64,000 nucleotides of DNA from Alphaproteobacteria bacterium (GCA_030433215.1 JAUIMC010000005.1:62001-126000), one strand, 5' to 3'; shown: positions 38,660 through 47,822, counted from the first letter of the stretch. The notes: generated from the letters alone by a model not told the origin. Made by a program: numbers and translations.

Positions 38660-39037
38660 TCAGCGATGCGCCGCCGGATCGGGACAGTCCGATTTCGACC
38701 GCCGCATCAGCATGACAATCAAAATCAGCGCGATGATCGGCGAGGCGACAATGAACAGCGTCAGCGCCACCGCGCCGCCCGCCGCGACAAGGCCGAGCAG
38801 CGCGCCGAGAAGCCCAACAAAAAGGCCGAACACCGCCGCAATCAGGCCGATGATGATGCCGGCGAGCCCGCCGAAACCGGCGGCGACCGACTCCGCAAGC
38901 GTCAATTGCGGGTCGCTGTAGAAATAGGCGCCGACCGAAAGAGCCGCGCCAAGAAACAGGATCAGGACCACCGGCGCCAGGATCCATCCTGCGCCGCCGG
39001 ACCGCGCCGGTTCGCGATAATCGTCAGTTGTCGTCAT
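38660..39037 (-). CDS. membrane protein of unknown function
   Basis: 125 aa. Short polar N terminus MTTTDDYREPARSGG, then hydrophobic segments at about 18-38, 52-80 and 82-112, and the basic tail RRSKSDCPDPAAHR. Gly/Ala/Leu/Ile-rich, without recognisable motif. AAGGGG lies 7-8 bases before the ATG at 39035-39037, which decides the start over a much longer open frame. Confidence 0.75.
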   Translation of the reverse strand: MTTTDDYREPARSGGAGWILAPVVLILFLGAALSVGAYFYSDPQLTLAESVAAGFGGLAGIIIGLIAAVFGLFVGLLGALLGLVAAGGAVALTLFIVASPIIALILIVMLMRRSKSDCPDPAAHR

Positions 39038-39315
39038 ATCAGCACCCCTTTTTCGGACGGCGCAAAATCCCGTCCGCTTAATCCTTGTTGTTCTGTGAGC
39101 CCATCTGATCGATCCGCCCGGCCTTGCCGGCGGCGGAAATGAGGCTGTGATACGCCTTTTACGGCGCCGATCATGCCCTCCTGAAACGCCCGTCTCAAGC
39201 CGGTTTGTCGCAGGATCCGGCCTCTTGGTCGCGAAACGCCAATGCCTGGCGGTGCTGAAAGAGGAACCGCCGCCTCTGAGGCCTGTTCGCAAGGAAGCCG
39301 AAAAAGGAGCCATCC

Positions 39316-39543
39316 ATGTGGGAAGTTTTTTACGGCGCCGGCGCGCTCATTCTTGGCGCCGTGATCGCCGGGACGCTCTTCTGGAACCGGGGCCGCTCGA
39401 AACGCAAGGAAGAGGTCGCCGAAGAAGCAACGCATGAGATGTATAAACATCCCGTCGCCTATGAAGATCATGAACGCGCCGAACTACAGCGCGAAGCCGA
39501 ACAGATTTCCGAAGACGACAAGACCAAGACCGGCGCGCCGTAA
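39316..39543 (+). CDS. small single-pass membrane protein
   Basis: 75 aa. One membrane segment at residues 4-23, then a highly charged cytoplasmic tail rich in Glu and Lys (about 26-75). AAGGAG lies 7 bases before the ATG, strong support for translation. Function unknown; architecture resembles small YtxH/ExbD-like anchors only superficially. Confidence 0.8.
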   Translation: MWEVFYGAGALILGAVIAGTLFWNRGRSKRKEEVAEEATHEMYKHPVAYEDHERAELQREAEQISEDDKTKTGAP

Positions 39544-39625
39544 TCCTTTTGCGACCCAGGCGCTGACGCTTGCGGGTCTCGCCTGCGTTTGCTAGGGCGC
39601 TTGCCTCGCCAACAGGAACCGCCGC

Positions 39626-40243
39626 TTGTCTTCGTCCTCATCGTCTTCCCCGCCCCGCGCCTGGCAGCGGATGCTCTCGGGCCGCCGGCTTGACCTCCTC
39701 GATCCCTCGCCCGTGGATGTGGAAATCGAGGACATCGCCCACGGCCTTGCCCGCGTCGCGCGCTGGAACGGTCAGACCAAAGGCCCCATCCCGTTCAATG
39801 TCGCGCAACACTCGCTGATCGTCGAAAACTTCTGCGGCGAGCTGAAACCCGGCTGGCCCGTGAAATGGCGTCTCGCCGCCCTCCTTCACGACGCGCCGGA
39901 ATTCGTCATCGGCGACATGATCTCCCCCTTCAAGGCGCAGCTCGGCGGGCCCTACAAGACCATCGAAAGCCGGCTGATGCAGGCGATCCATCTGCGTTTT
40001 GAACTGCCCGCGCATCTGCCCGACACAATCGAGAAACTGATCAAGCGCGCCGACCGGGCCTCGGCCTATTTCGAAGCGGTGCAAATCGCCGGTTTCGAGC
40101 TTGAGGAGGCGGAAAAGTTTTTCGGGTCCCCGCGCGGCGTCAGCCCCCTGACCCTCAATGTCATGACCACGCTCGAGGCCCAGGAGGCTTATCTGAAGCG
40201 CTTTTCCGAACTTTATCAGAAACATGCGGGCCAGGCTGCGTAA
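39626..40243 (+). CDS. HD-domain phosphohydrolase, YfbR-like
   Basis: 205 aa. HD-superfamily metal ligands: His in NVAQHSLIVE (about 65), HD in LLHDAPEFVIGD (about 88-89) and Asp in KRADRASAYF. The layout matches YfbR-type 5'-deoxynucleotidases. The start is TTG at 39626, with AGGAA 8 bases upstream; a Ser-rich stretch follows (SSSSSSSPPRAWQRM), and the conserved part begins at RAWQRMLSGR. Substrate is inferred. Confidence 0.85.
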   Translation: MSSSSSSSPPRAWQRMLSGRRLDLLDPSPVDVEIEDIAHGLARVARWNGQTKGPIPFNVAQHSLIVENFCGELKPGWPVKWRLAALLHDAPEFVIGDMISPFKAQLGGPYKTIESRLMQAIHLRFELPAHLPDTIEKLIKRADRASAYFEAVQIAGFELEEAEKFFGSPRGVSPLTLNVMTTLEAQEAYLKRFSELYQKHAGQAA

Positions 40244-40379
40244 GGCGGCGGCGTAACATTTGCGGCATTTCAAGCGGCTGTGAGGGCGCGGCGCATTCCC
40301 TCAAGGGCCCGAAGCGCCTATCTTTCAAGGCGAAATCGCTCTTAAACAGTGTCAAAAGGTTAAGATTACCGCGTTCCGA

Positions 40380-40871
40380 ATGCCCCATCTCGCCATCAGT
40401 TCTCTCGAAGCCGCGCCCGGCGCCTGCGATCGCTGCGACCCGGGCTTTGTCGTCTCTATCCTCGACAGCGGCGATGCGCTTCCTGAACGCTTGCGGGCCT
40501 TGCCGAAAGAACGGCATCTAAAGCTCGATCCCGCCACAAGCGAAACCGACATGGCGCCCGCCGTCATCGCCTTTGCGAAGGCCTGGGCGGCGACCGACGA
40601 AAACCTCCTCATCCATTGCCATCGCGGCGTCGCCCGCTCCACCGCCATCGCCTATATCGCCATGTGCGTGCGCGAGCCGGATATGTGCGAGGAGAAGATC
40701 GCCGAGCGGCTGCGCGCCGCCGCCCCGCACGCCGACCCGAATGTGCTGATGGTCTCCGAGGCCGACCGGCTGCTGGAACGGGACGACCGCATGGTGGGCG
40801 CCATTCTCGATCTCTGCCCGTGCTGCTCCACGGTCTGCGCGCCGGTCGTGACCTTGCCTCTCGACACCTAA
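40380..40871 (+). CDS. dual-specificity-like tyrosine phosphatase
   Basis: 163 aa. Cys-based phosphatase loop HCHRGVARS (CX5R, Cys about 81) after LLIH, with the general-acid Asp probably in the SETDMAP region. The family often appears as 'tyrosine phosphatase' of 18 kDa in alphaproteobacteria. The physiological substrate is unknown. It ends 20 bases before nadQ, so it may be cotranscribed with the NAD regulator. Confidence 0.85.
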   Translation: MPHLAISSLEAAPGACDRCDPGFVVSILDSGDALPERLRALPKERHLKLDPATSETDMAPAVIAFAKAWAATDENLLIHCHRGVARSTAIAYIAMCVREPDMCEEKIAERLRAAAPHADPNVLMVSEADRLLERDDRMVGAILDLCPCCSTVCAPVVTLPLDT

Positions 40872-40891
40872 ATCCGCCATAGACTGGGCTT

Positions 40892-41905
40892 GTGAGGAAA
40901 ACGCCCGCCCCATCGCTCGCGACCAATGTCGCCATTGCGCTGAACGCCGTGATCGCCGTCGTGGACGGCGACCGGCCGAAAGTCCTTTGCGTGCGCGCGC
41001 CCTCGGGCGGCCCCGGCCAGGAAGCGGGCCGCGAGCTTGCCCTGCCCTACGGGCCTTTCGACCCCGAACGTCACCGCACCTTTGAAATCGGCGTGCGCGA
41101 ATGGGTGGAGCGCCAGACCCATGTCACGCTCGGCTATGTGGAGCAGCTCTACACTTTCGGCGACAAGGGCCGCGAAGCCCCGGCGGCGGCGCTGGCGGGC
41201 GGGGCCGGCGAGCGCGTCGTCTCCGTCGGCTATCTGGCGCTGGCCCCCGGCCTTGCCGAGCTTCACGCCGAAGACGCCCTGTGGGCGGACTGGTATTCCT
41301 TTTTCCCGTGGGAAGACTGGCGCGGCGGCGAACCGGCGATCCTCCGGGAACTGATCATCCCCGGCCTTGAAGGCTGGGCCGGGGCGGCGGACAGCAAGGA
41401 ACAAAAAAAAGCCCGCCAGGCGCGCGTCAATCTCGCCTTCGGACTCGACGGCTTCGGCTGGGAGGAAGAGCGCACCCTCGACCGTTATGAGCTGATGTAT
41501 GAAGCTGACCTTGTGGTCGAAGCCTTGCGTGATCGGGGCGATGAGAAAACCCAGACGCCAGGAACCGGCGTCGCCATGATCTCCGACCATCGCCGCATTC
41601 TGGCGACGGCCATCGGGCGCCTGCGCGGCAAGCTGAAATACCGCCCGGTGATCTTCGAGATGACAGCGCCGGCCTTCACGCTATTGCAGCTTCAGCGCTC
41701 GGCTGAGACCATCGTCGGCTTCAAGTTTCACAAACAGAATTTCCGCCGCAGCGTCGAGAAGTCCGGTTTCGTCGAGGCGACCGGCGAGATGACCGGCGAG
41801 ACCGGGGGGCGGCCCGCCGCCCTCTTCCGCGTCGACCGGGACGGCCTGAAAGACCGGGCTGCGGCGGGCCTCGCCATTCCCCGGCTGCGGCGGCCCGGCG
41901 ATTAG
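40892..41905 (+). CDS. nadQ: NadQ-type NAD biosynthesis regulator (Nudix-like plus winged helix)
   Basis: 337 aa from a GTG start. N-terminal Nudix-fold domain (about 15-150, RTFEIGVREWVERQTHV where the Nudix box would be, lacking its full catalytic pattern), and C-terminal winged-helix region (about 225-320, QLQRSAETIVGFKFHKQNFRRSVEKSG in family context). It matches the NrtR-like family annotated as NAD regulator in alphaproteobacteria (NadQ). It lies 260 bases before nadA on the same strand. The degenerate Nudix box suggests ligand sensing rather than hydrolysis. Confidence 0.85.
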   Translation: MRKTPAPSLATNVAIALNAVIAVVDGDRPKVLCVRAPSGGPGQEAGRELALPYGPFDPERHRTFEIGVREWVERQTHVTLGYVEQLYTFGDKGREAPAAALAGGAGERVVSVGYLALAPGLAELHAEDALWADWYSFFPWEDWRGGEPAILRELIIPGLEGWAGAADSKEQKKARQARVNLAFGLDGFGWEEERTLDRYELMYEADLVVEALRDRGDEKTQTPGTGVAMISDHRRILATAIGRLRGKLKYRPVIFEMTAPAFTLLQLQRSAETIVGFKFHKQNFRRSVEKSGFVEATGEMTGETGGRPAALFRVDRDGLKDRAAAGLAIPRLRRPGD

Positions 41906-42061
41906 ATGAAACTGGCGCGCCAGCGCGCTTTTCCTCTTAATTCCTTGATCTACCTGCCAGAAAGGAAGATTTTTTCGCCAGAATGCGCTCCCGGCCCCAC
42001 GAATGCGTGACGGTCGATTGACCAAGCGCGGATTTTCACTAGGTTTGCCGCCTTACAGCCC

Positions 42062-42106
42062 TTGCGGGCTGATTTTTTCGCACTATATATGCTCTAGTTG
42101 AGCATA
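42062..42106 (+). promoter_or_regulatory. nadA promoter with NadQ operator candidate
   Basis: TATGCTC-TAGTT-GAGCATA (42088-42106) is a perfect 7-bp inverted repeat. A possible -35 TTGCGG (42062) and -10 TATATA (42084-42089) with 16-bp spacing would place the operator over the -10 and start site. It ends 59 bases before the nadA ATG. Binding of NadQ here is inferred from position and from the regulator next door. Confidence 0.75.
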
Positions 42107-42165
42107 ATTACTCAGCGACAAGGCCTGGCGTCTATCAGGCGAAGAAAAAGACGGGAGGCGATGAA

Positions 42166-43278
42166 ATGCCGGATTCTTCTGGACCTGTGATCGGCGAACG
42201 GGTGGAGACCCCCCTTGCCTATACGGATGAGGTGAAAGCCAAGACGGACCACATCTATCCGAAGGTCGCCAAGCTCATTCCCGAAATCGAATGGCGCGTC
42301 CACGCGCCCTACATCGCCGCGATCAACGATCTCAAGAAAGAAAAGAACGCCGTCATCCTGGCGCATAACTACATGACGCCGGAAATCTTTTACGGCGTCG
42401 GCGATTTTGCAGGCGACTCGTTACAGCTCGCCAAGGAAGCGGCGAAGTCAGACGCCGACGTGATCGTCCAGGCGGGCGTTCACTTCATGGCCGAGACCTC
42501 GAAAATCCTCGCGCCCGAGAAAACCGTGCTGATCCCGGATCTGCGCGCGGGCTGCTCCCTTGCCTCCTCGATCACCGGCGAGGACGTGCGCCTCATGAAA
42601 CAGAAATATCCGGGCGTTCCGGTGGTCACCTATGTGAACACCACCGCCGACGTCAAAGCCGAGACAGACATCTGCTGCACCTCGTCGAACGCCGTCGAGG
42701 TTGTGGAACACGCCGCAGAAGAATTCGGCACGGACACGGTGATCCTCATCCCCGATCAGTTCCTTGCAAAGAACGTCGCGGCGATGACCAAAATCAAGAT
42801 CGTCACCTGGGCCGGCGCCTGCGAGGTGCATGAGCGCTTCACGGCGCAAGACATTCGCGAGATCCGCGAGGGCAATCCGGGCGTCGTGGTGCTCGCGCAC
42901 CCCGAATGCCCGCCGGACGTGCTCGCGGAAGCCGATTTCGCCGGCTCCACCAGCGGCATGTCGAATTATGTGAAAGACAAGCAGCCCAACAATGTGGTGC
43001 TGATCACCGAATGCTCCATGTCGGACAATGTGGCGCTCGAAAACCCGGAAGTGAATTTCGTGCGGCCCTGCAATCTCTGCCCGCATATGAAGCGCATCGA
43101 CCTGCCCGGCATCCTGCGCGCGCTCCAGACCATGGAGCACAAGGTCGAGATCGATCCCGAGATCATCGAGAAAGCGCGCAAGCCCATCGAACGGATGATC
43201 GCCCTGCCCCTAAAGAGGCAGTCCATGTACAACCACCTTCACCCGGCGGAAGTCGCGGCGATCGAGGCGCGGGTTTGA
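42166..43278 (+). CDS. nadA: quinolinate synthase
   Basis: 370-aa 4Fe-4S enzyme condensing iminoaspartate with dihydroxyacetone phosphate to quinolinate. Visible: [20 protein letters not shown], the cluster cysteines in [19 protein letters not shown] and [10 protein letters not shown], and a C-terminal helical end. GGGAGG lies before the ATG. First gene of the nadA-nadB-nadC de novo NAD operon. The 120-base gap to nadB is filled by a family A palindromic repeat. Confidence 0.97.
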   Translation: MPDSSGPVIGERVETPLAYTDEVKAKTDHIYPKVAKLIPEIEWRVHAPYIAAINDLKKEKNAVILAHNYMTPEIFYGVGDFAGDSLQLAKEAAKSDADVIVQAGVHFMAETSKILAPEKTVLIPDLRAGCSLASSITGEDVRLMKQKYPGVPVVTYVNTTADVKAETDICCTSSNAVEVVEHAAEEFGTDTVILIPDQFLAKNVAAMTKIKIVTWAGACEVHERFTAQDIREIREGNPGVVVLAHPECPPDVLAEADFAGSTSGMSNYVKDKQPNNVVLITECSMSDNVALENPEVNFVRPCNLCPHMKRIDLPGILRALQTMEHKVEIDPEIIEKARKPIERMIALPLKRQSMYNHLHPAEVAAIEARV

Positions 43279-43313
43279 GATTCCGTTTATGCGAAATGCG
43301 CAAAACACACTTT

Positions 43314-43405
43314 GTGTCATGCCCGGGCCCGTCCCGGGCATCCAGCGTTCTAGGCGCCGTCTTTCCATAACGACTGGATCGCCGGGACAAGCCCGGCGAT
43401 GACAC
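43314..43405. repeat. dispersed palindromic repeat, family A, copy 2, inside the nad operon
   Basis: GTGTCAT...ATGACAC ends with two hairpins (GCCCGGGCCCGTCCCGGGC and GCCGGG-ACAAG-CCCGGC) and ATCCAG/CTGGAT flanking a 28-base centre longer than in copy 1. The right end, ATGACAC, includes the nadB start codon at 43399. Confidence 0.85.
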
Positions 43406-44949
43406 AGTCAAATAACGACATCCTCATCATCGGCGCAGGCGTCGCGGGGCTCTACACGGCCCTGAAACTGGCGCCCCGTCCCGTCACGGTCGTCACCGCG
43501 CGCCCGCTCGGCAAGGGCGGCGCGACGCCATGGGCGCAAGGCGGGCTCGCCGCCGCCGTCGGCCCGAACGATACGCCGAACCTTCACTTCTCCGACACCA
43601 TGCAGGCGGGCGCCGGACTGGTCGATCCGGAAGCGGCGCACCTTCTCGCGCTCGGCGGACCCGCGGCGGTCGAAGATTTGCTCCGCATGGGCGTTAAGTT
43701 CGACACGGATGAAGACGGCAATCTCAAACTCGGCCGCGAGGCCGCCCATTGCCGCGACCGCATCGTTCACGCCACGGGCGACCAGGCGGGTGCGGCCATC
43801 ATGAAGGCGCTGATCGACGCGGCGCGCCGCGCCGAGCACATCACCATCCTTGAACGGATCGTCGTCGAAGATCTGCTGACCGACGACAATGGCGTCGTCA
43901 GCGGCGCGCTCGTCTATGACGTCGATGCAGGCGAACGCGAAGCCTATGAATTCGGTGAAACCGTGCTCGCGACCGGCGGGCTCGGCGGGCTTTACGCCGT
44001 CACCACCAACCCGACGCCGGCGCAAGGCCACGGGCTCGCCTTCGCGGCGCGCGCCGGCGCCATCATTCGTGATCCGGAATTCGTGCAGTTTCACCCGACG
44101 GCGCTCAATATCGGCGCCGACCCCGCGCCGCTGGCGACCGAGGCCCTGCGCGGCGACGGCGCGCGGCTCGTCAATGCGGACGGAACGCCTTTCATGGAGC
44201 GCTATCATTCGGGCGGCGACCTTGCGCCGCGCGACATCGTCGCCCGCGCCGTGGAGACGGAGATCAAGGCCGGGCGCGGCGCCTTTCTCGATGCGCGCGA
44301 GGCCATCGGCGCGACGTTCCCGGACGCTTTCCCGACCGTGTTCGCCGCCTGTCAGTCGGCCAAGATCGACCCGCGAACCGATTTGATGCCCGTCGCCCCG
44401 GCGGCCCATTATCACATGGGCGGGGTCGAAACCGATCTCGACGGGCGCGCCAATGTGGAAGGCCTGTGGGCCGTGGGCGAAGTCGCCTCCACCGGGGTTC
44501 ACGGCGCCAACCGCCTCGCCTCCAATTCACTGCTCGAAGCCATCGTCTTCGGCGCGCGCATCGCCGACCAGCTGCGCGACGCGGAGATCGACGCGCCCGA
44601 CGGCGCCGGCGCGCCGGGCGACCGCATGGAGCTGCCGTCGAAACCCGCGCCCGCCGCAGACATGGCGAAGCTGCGCGCCGCCATGAGCGAGCATTGCGCG
44701 TTGATCCGCAATGGCGAAGGTCTCGCCGATCTTCTCGACATCGTGCACGAGATGCAGGAAAGCCCGGACCTCACCAGCGGCCTCAAAAGCGCGCTCGTTA
44801 CGGCCGAACTCATCGCGCAAGGCGCGCTCGCCCGCGAGGAATCGCGCGGCGGCCATTTCCGCAGCGACTTTCCCGAGACCGACAGCGAGCCCTATCACAC
44901 GGAAATCGCCGCGACGCATGTTTACGACGATGAAGAGGAAGATTCATGA
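43399..44949 (+). CDS. nadB: L-aspartate oxidase
   Basis: 516-aa FAD enzyme making iminoaspartate from L-aspartate for NadA. FAD motif DILIIGAGVAGLYTALKL at residues 7-24, GGLAAAVG, GLWAVGEVASTGVHGANRLASNS with the catalytic region. The only standard start before the FAD motif is the ATG at 43399, the end of the repeat element; no Shine-Dalgarno is seen, so translation may depend on readthrough or structure. The C terminus (DDEEEDS) is acidic. Its stop overlaps the nadC start by 4 bases. Confidence 0.96.
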   Translation: MTQSNNDILIIGAGVAGLYTALKLAPRPVTVVTARPLGKGGATPWAQGGLAAAVGPNDTPNLHFSDTMQAGAGLVDPEAAHLLALGGPAAVEDLLRMGVKFDTDEDGNLKLGREAAHCRDRIVHATGDQAGAAIMKALIDAARRAEHITILERIVVEDLLTDDNGVVSGALVYDVDAGEREAYEFGETVLATGGLGGLYAVTTNPTPAQGHGLAFAARAGAIIRDPEFVQFHPTALNIGADPAPLATEALRGDGARLVNADGTPFMERYHSGGDLAPRDIVARAVETEIKAGRGAFLDAREAIGATFPDAFPTVFAACQSAKIDPRTDLMPVAPAAHYHMGGVETDLDGRANVEGLWAVGEVASTGVHGANRLASNSLLEAIVFGARIADQLRDAEIDAPDGAGAPGDRMELPSKPAPAADMAKLRAAMSEHCALIRNGEGLADLLDIVHEMQESPDLTSGLKSALVTAELIAQGALAREESRGGHFRSDFPETDSEPYHTEIAATHVYDDEEEDS

Positions 44950-45791
44950 CCGCCCGCCTGTCCCCGCTGCTGGTTGAAGACGCCGTCGCGCGCGCGCTCA
45001 AGGAAGATCTTGGCGACGCCGGGGACATCACCACCAATGCGACCATCCCGGCGGCGGCAAACGCAAAGGCTGTCATCGCGGCGAGAAAGCCCGGCGTCAT
45101 TGCGGGCGTTGACTTAGGGCTTGCCGCCTTCCGCCTCGCCGACCCGGCCATTCGCGTTTCCATCGAGAAAGACGACGGCGCGCGCGCCCAAAAAGGCGAC
45201 GCCGTTCTTTCTATCGAAGGACCGGCGCGCGGCGTTTTGTCCGCCGAGCGGGTCGCGCTCAACTTCATGGGCCATCTTTCCGGCATTGCGACGGCGACAG
45301 CCGCGCTTGTAGATGCAGTCGAGGGCACAGGCGCGAAAATCGCCTGCACGCGCAAGACGACGCCCGGCCTTCGCGCCTTTGAAAAACACGCCGTCCGCTG
45401 CGGCGGCGGGCACAATCACCGTTTCGGGCTCTATGACGCGGTGATGATCAAGGACAATCACATCGCCGCCGCCGGCGATATCGCCAAAGCCCTCGCCGCC
45501 GCGCGCGCCAGCGTCGGCCATATGGTGAAAATCGAAATCGAGGTCGACGGTCTCGAGCAGCTTGAAGAAGCGCTTGCGAACGGCGCCGATGTTGTCCTGC
45601 TCGACAATATGGCGCCGGCGGATCTGAAACGCGCCGTCGCCATCAACAAAGGCCGCGCCGTTCTCGAAGCCTCAGGCAATGTCACGCTCGAGACCGTGCG
45701 CGCCATCGCCGAAACCGGCGTCGACGTTATCTCTTCGGGCTGGATCACTCATTCCGCGCCGACCCTCGATCTCGGTCTTGATTTTCTCTGA
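44946..45791 (+). CDS. nadC: nicotinate-nucleotide diphosphorylase (carboxylating)
   Basis: 281 aa. Quinolinate phosphoribosyltransferase, third step of de novo NAD synthesis. Conserved TRKTTPGLRAFEKHAVRCGG, HNHRFGLYDAVMIKDNH, IEIEVDGLEQLEEAL and the C-terminal SSGWITHSAP are present. ATGA overlap with nadB indicates translational coupling. The tail-sheath-like gene starts 45 bases after its stop. Confidence 0.97.
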   Translation: MTARLSPLLVEDAVARALKEDLGDAGDITTNATIPAAANAKAVIAARKPGVIAGVDLGLAAFRLADPAIRVSIEKDDGARAQKGDAVLSIEGPARGVLSAERVALNFMGHLSGIATATAALVDAVEGTGAKIACTRKTTPGLRAFEKHAVRCGGGHNHRFGLYDAVMIKDNHIAAAGDIAKALAAARASVGHMVKIEIEVDGLEQLEEALANGADVVLLDNMAPADLKRAVAINKGRAVLEASGNVTLETVRAIAETGVDVISSGWITHSAPTLDLGLDFL

Positions 45792-45836
45792 TCCATGCTA
45801 GGCTCGCGCCTAATCGCGTCATCAGGGGGAGACTGA

Positions 45837-47096
45837 ATGAACCGCATCCGCAAAGTCAGCCGCCGGCTGTTTCTCGGCGGCCTCGCCTCGGGCGCCGCAA
45901 CGCCGCTCTTCGCGCAATCCACTATCAAAAAGCCGGCGCCCGACCTGCCCGGCGCCAGGCGCCCCGCCGCCAAATCGCGCGCGCTCTCGCCGGGCGTCTA
46001 TGTGGAGGAAATCCCCTCCGGCGTGCGCCCTATCGCGGAACCGGAAACCTCCGCGACGCTATTCATTGATGTTTTCGGCGGCGCTGACCTTGCGACCGTG
46101 ACGAGCCTTTCGGAATTCCAGGCGCAATTCGGAACGCTTCCCGGCGCCAGCGAAGCCGCGCTCGAAACCGTCACGCTCTATTTCCGCAATGGCGGCCGCA
46201 AGGCGTTGATCGCCAGCGTCGGCGACGCCAGCATGGCTTCCCTTCTCGGCGCGCCGGGCGCGGGCGGCCTGCGCGATCTTATGGATGCGCCGGCGCTCGG
46301 GATCGATTTTATCTGCATCCCGCCCGCCGCCGCGCTGCCGGTTGCGGACGCGGCAAGCGTTTATGCGGAGGCGCTTTTGCTGGCCGAGGCGCAAAAGGCG
46401 ATGCTGTTCCTCGATGCGCCTGTGGCGCCGGCTTTCAACGCCAGTGAGATCGTCACGGACTGGCGCGGCGCGCTCGGCGTCAATCATGCGAACGCCGCGA
46501 TGTATGCGCCGCGCCTTGAGGCCGCCGGCGTCGTGCCAACGCTTTCGGCAAGCGCCGCAGCCGCCGGGATCGCCGCGCGCATCGACGCGGCGCAGGGCGT
46601 CTGGAAAGCGCCGACCGGAACCGGCGCCGTTATCGCCGGCGCAACGGCCGCCGCCGCGCTCACCCCCGCCGATACGGAAACGCTGACCCGGGCGAACATA
46701 AACGCCGTGCGCAACCTGTCCGGCCTCGGCGACGCCGTCTGGGGCGCGCGCACGCTCTCGACCGAGGCCGAATGGAAATATCTGCCGGTGCGCCGCACCG
46801 CGCTTTTCATTGAGAAAAGCCTCGACGCGGGGATGCAATGGACCGTGTTCGAACCCAACGGCGAACCGCTCTGGGAACAGATCGAAATGGCGGTCGGAAC
46901 TTACATGCAGTCGCTTTTCCGCAAGGGCGCCTTTGCGGGCGCAACGCCGCGCGAAGCCTATTTCGTGCGCTGCGACCGCTCGACGACAACCCAAGCCGAT
47001 ATCGACCGGGGCGTCTGCAATCTCGAGATCGGGTTTGCGCCCTTGAAGCCTGCGGAATTCATCCTCATCCGCCGCACGCTGCGAACGGCCCCTTAA
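45837..47096 (+). CDS. phage tail-sheath-like protein with twin-arginine signal
   Basis: 419 aa. Residues 1-26 are a Tat-type signal: SRRLFLGGLASGAATPLFA (SRRxFL core). After it, SPGVYVEEIPSGVRPI (about 50-65) and the C-terminal FEPNGEPLWEQIEMAVGTYM, RKGAFAGATPREAYFVRCDR, DIDRGVCNLEIGFAPLKPAE are the conserved N- and C-terminal segments of contractile tail sheath proteins (phage_sheath_1 family). The middle is Ala-rich and shorter than in phages. No tube, baseplate, spike or other phage gene is nearby. GGGGAG precedes the ATG. Function unknown; export of a folded sheath-like protein to the periplasm is inferred. Confidence 0.9.
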   Translation: MNRIRKVSRRLFLGGLASGAATPLFAQSTIKKPAPDLPGARRPAAKSRALSPGVYVEEIPSGVRPIAEPETSATLFIDVFGGADLATVTSLSEFQAQFGTLPGASEAALETVTLYFRNGGRKALIASVGDASMASLLGAPGAGGLRDLMDAPALGIDFICIPPAAALPVADAASVYAEALLLAEAQKAMLFLDAPVAPAFNASEIVTDWRGALGVNHANAAMYAPRLEAAGVVPTLSASAAAAGIAARIDAAQGVWKAPTGTGAVIAGATAAAALTPADTETLTRANINAVRNLSGLGDAVWGARTLSTEAEWKYLPVRRTALFIEKSLDAGMQWTVFEPNGEPLWEQIEMAVGTYMQSLFRKGAFAGATPREAYFVRCDRSTTTQADIDRGVCNLEIGFAPLKPAEFILIRRTLRTAP

Positions 47097-47126
47097 AACC
47101 GGCGTGCAAGCATCCTGAACGCCGCT

Positions 47127-47822
47127 TCAAGGCGAAAGGCTAATCGTCACCGCCAGGATGTGATCGAACTTGTCGGCGCCGGAGACCGGTTCGTACTGGT
47201 TGATATAGCCGGCCTCGACGCTCGCCGCTTCCGTCAGGTCGAAACCGACGCCAACCCTGCTGCGCAACCTTTGAAGTCCGCTTTCAGCGCCCCAGTCCGT
47301 GTCATTGAGATAGAAAAAGCTCTCGCCGGAACCGTAGACATAGACGCTTTCGCTCACCGGCAGCGTCGCCTTGATTTCATTGCGCGCGCGCCACCCGACA
47401 TCGTCCCCGGTGCTGAAAAAGCGTTGCTCGATACGGGCGCGCAAGGCGATGGTCACATCGGAACCCGTCTCCGGCTTCCAGACAAGTTGTTGCCATAGCC
47501 GGTTTTCATGAGTGTCGGGCGCATTCTCGATATTCGAGATCATGTGGCCATAGCCAAATCCGGCCGTGAAATCTTTTCCAACCTTGCGCGAGAGCAGCGT
47601 CTTGAGCTGCGTCTCTGTGTAACGCCTCAAATCGTCGCCGAACCGGCCTTCAGCCTCGACCTTCAACGCCCAATCCCTGTTCAGGTTCAGTTTCGCGGAA
47701 GTTGCGAGCCAGGCCTTGGCTTCATGCTCGGCGGCGCGCGCCGGCGCGACGGCGGTGAAACCGGCCATTGCGCACACAAGAACGCCGACAAGACCAAAGG
47801 GGGCGTGAAAAATACTCTTCAT
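47127..47822 (-). CDS. DUF2490 family outer-membrane beta-barrel protein
   Basis: 231 aa. Signal peptide (about 1-30, cleaved after ARA), then alternating amphipathic strands with WLATSAKLNLNRDWALKVEAEGRF, ENRLWQQLVWKP and RARIEQRFF, typical of DUF2490. It ends in VTISLSP rather than a terminal aromatic residue. The function of the family is unknown. I chose the ATG at 47820-47822 so that the signal is N-terminal; a GTG 20 codons upstream is also open. Convergent with the tail-sheath-like gene (30-base gap). Confidence 0.85.
   Translation of the reverse strand: MKSIFHAPFGLVGVLVCAMAGFTAVAPARAAEHEAKAWLATSAKLNLNRDWALKVEAEGRFGDDLRRYTETQLKTLLSRKVGKDFTAGFGYGHMISNIENAPDTHENRLWQQLVWKPETGSDVTIALRARIEQRFFSTGDDVGWRARNEIKATLPVSESVYVYGSGESFFYLNDTDWGAESGLQRLRSRVGVGFDLTEAASVEAGYINQYEPVSGADKFDHILAVTISLSP

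Noticed and set aside
45837-47096. Prophage remnant around the tail-sheath-like gene
   Set aside because: No integrase, capsid, portal, tube or baseplate gene and no attachment-site-like direct repeats nearby; flanks are housekeeping genes on both sides.
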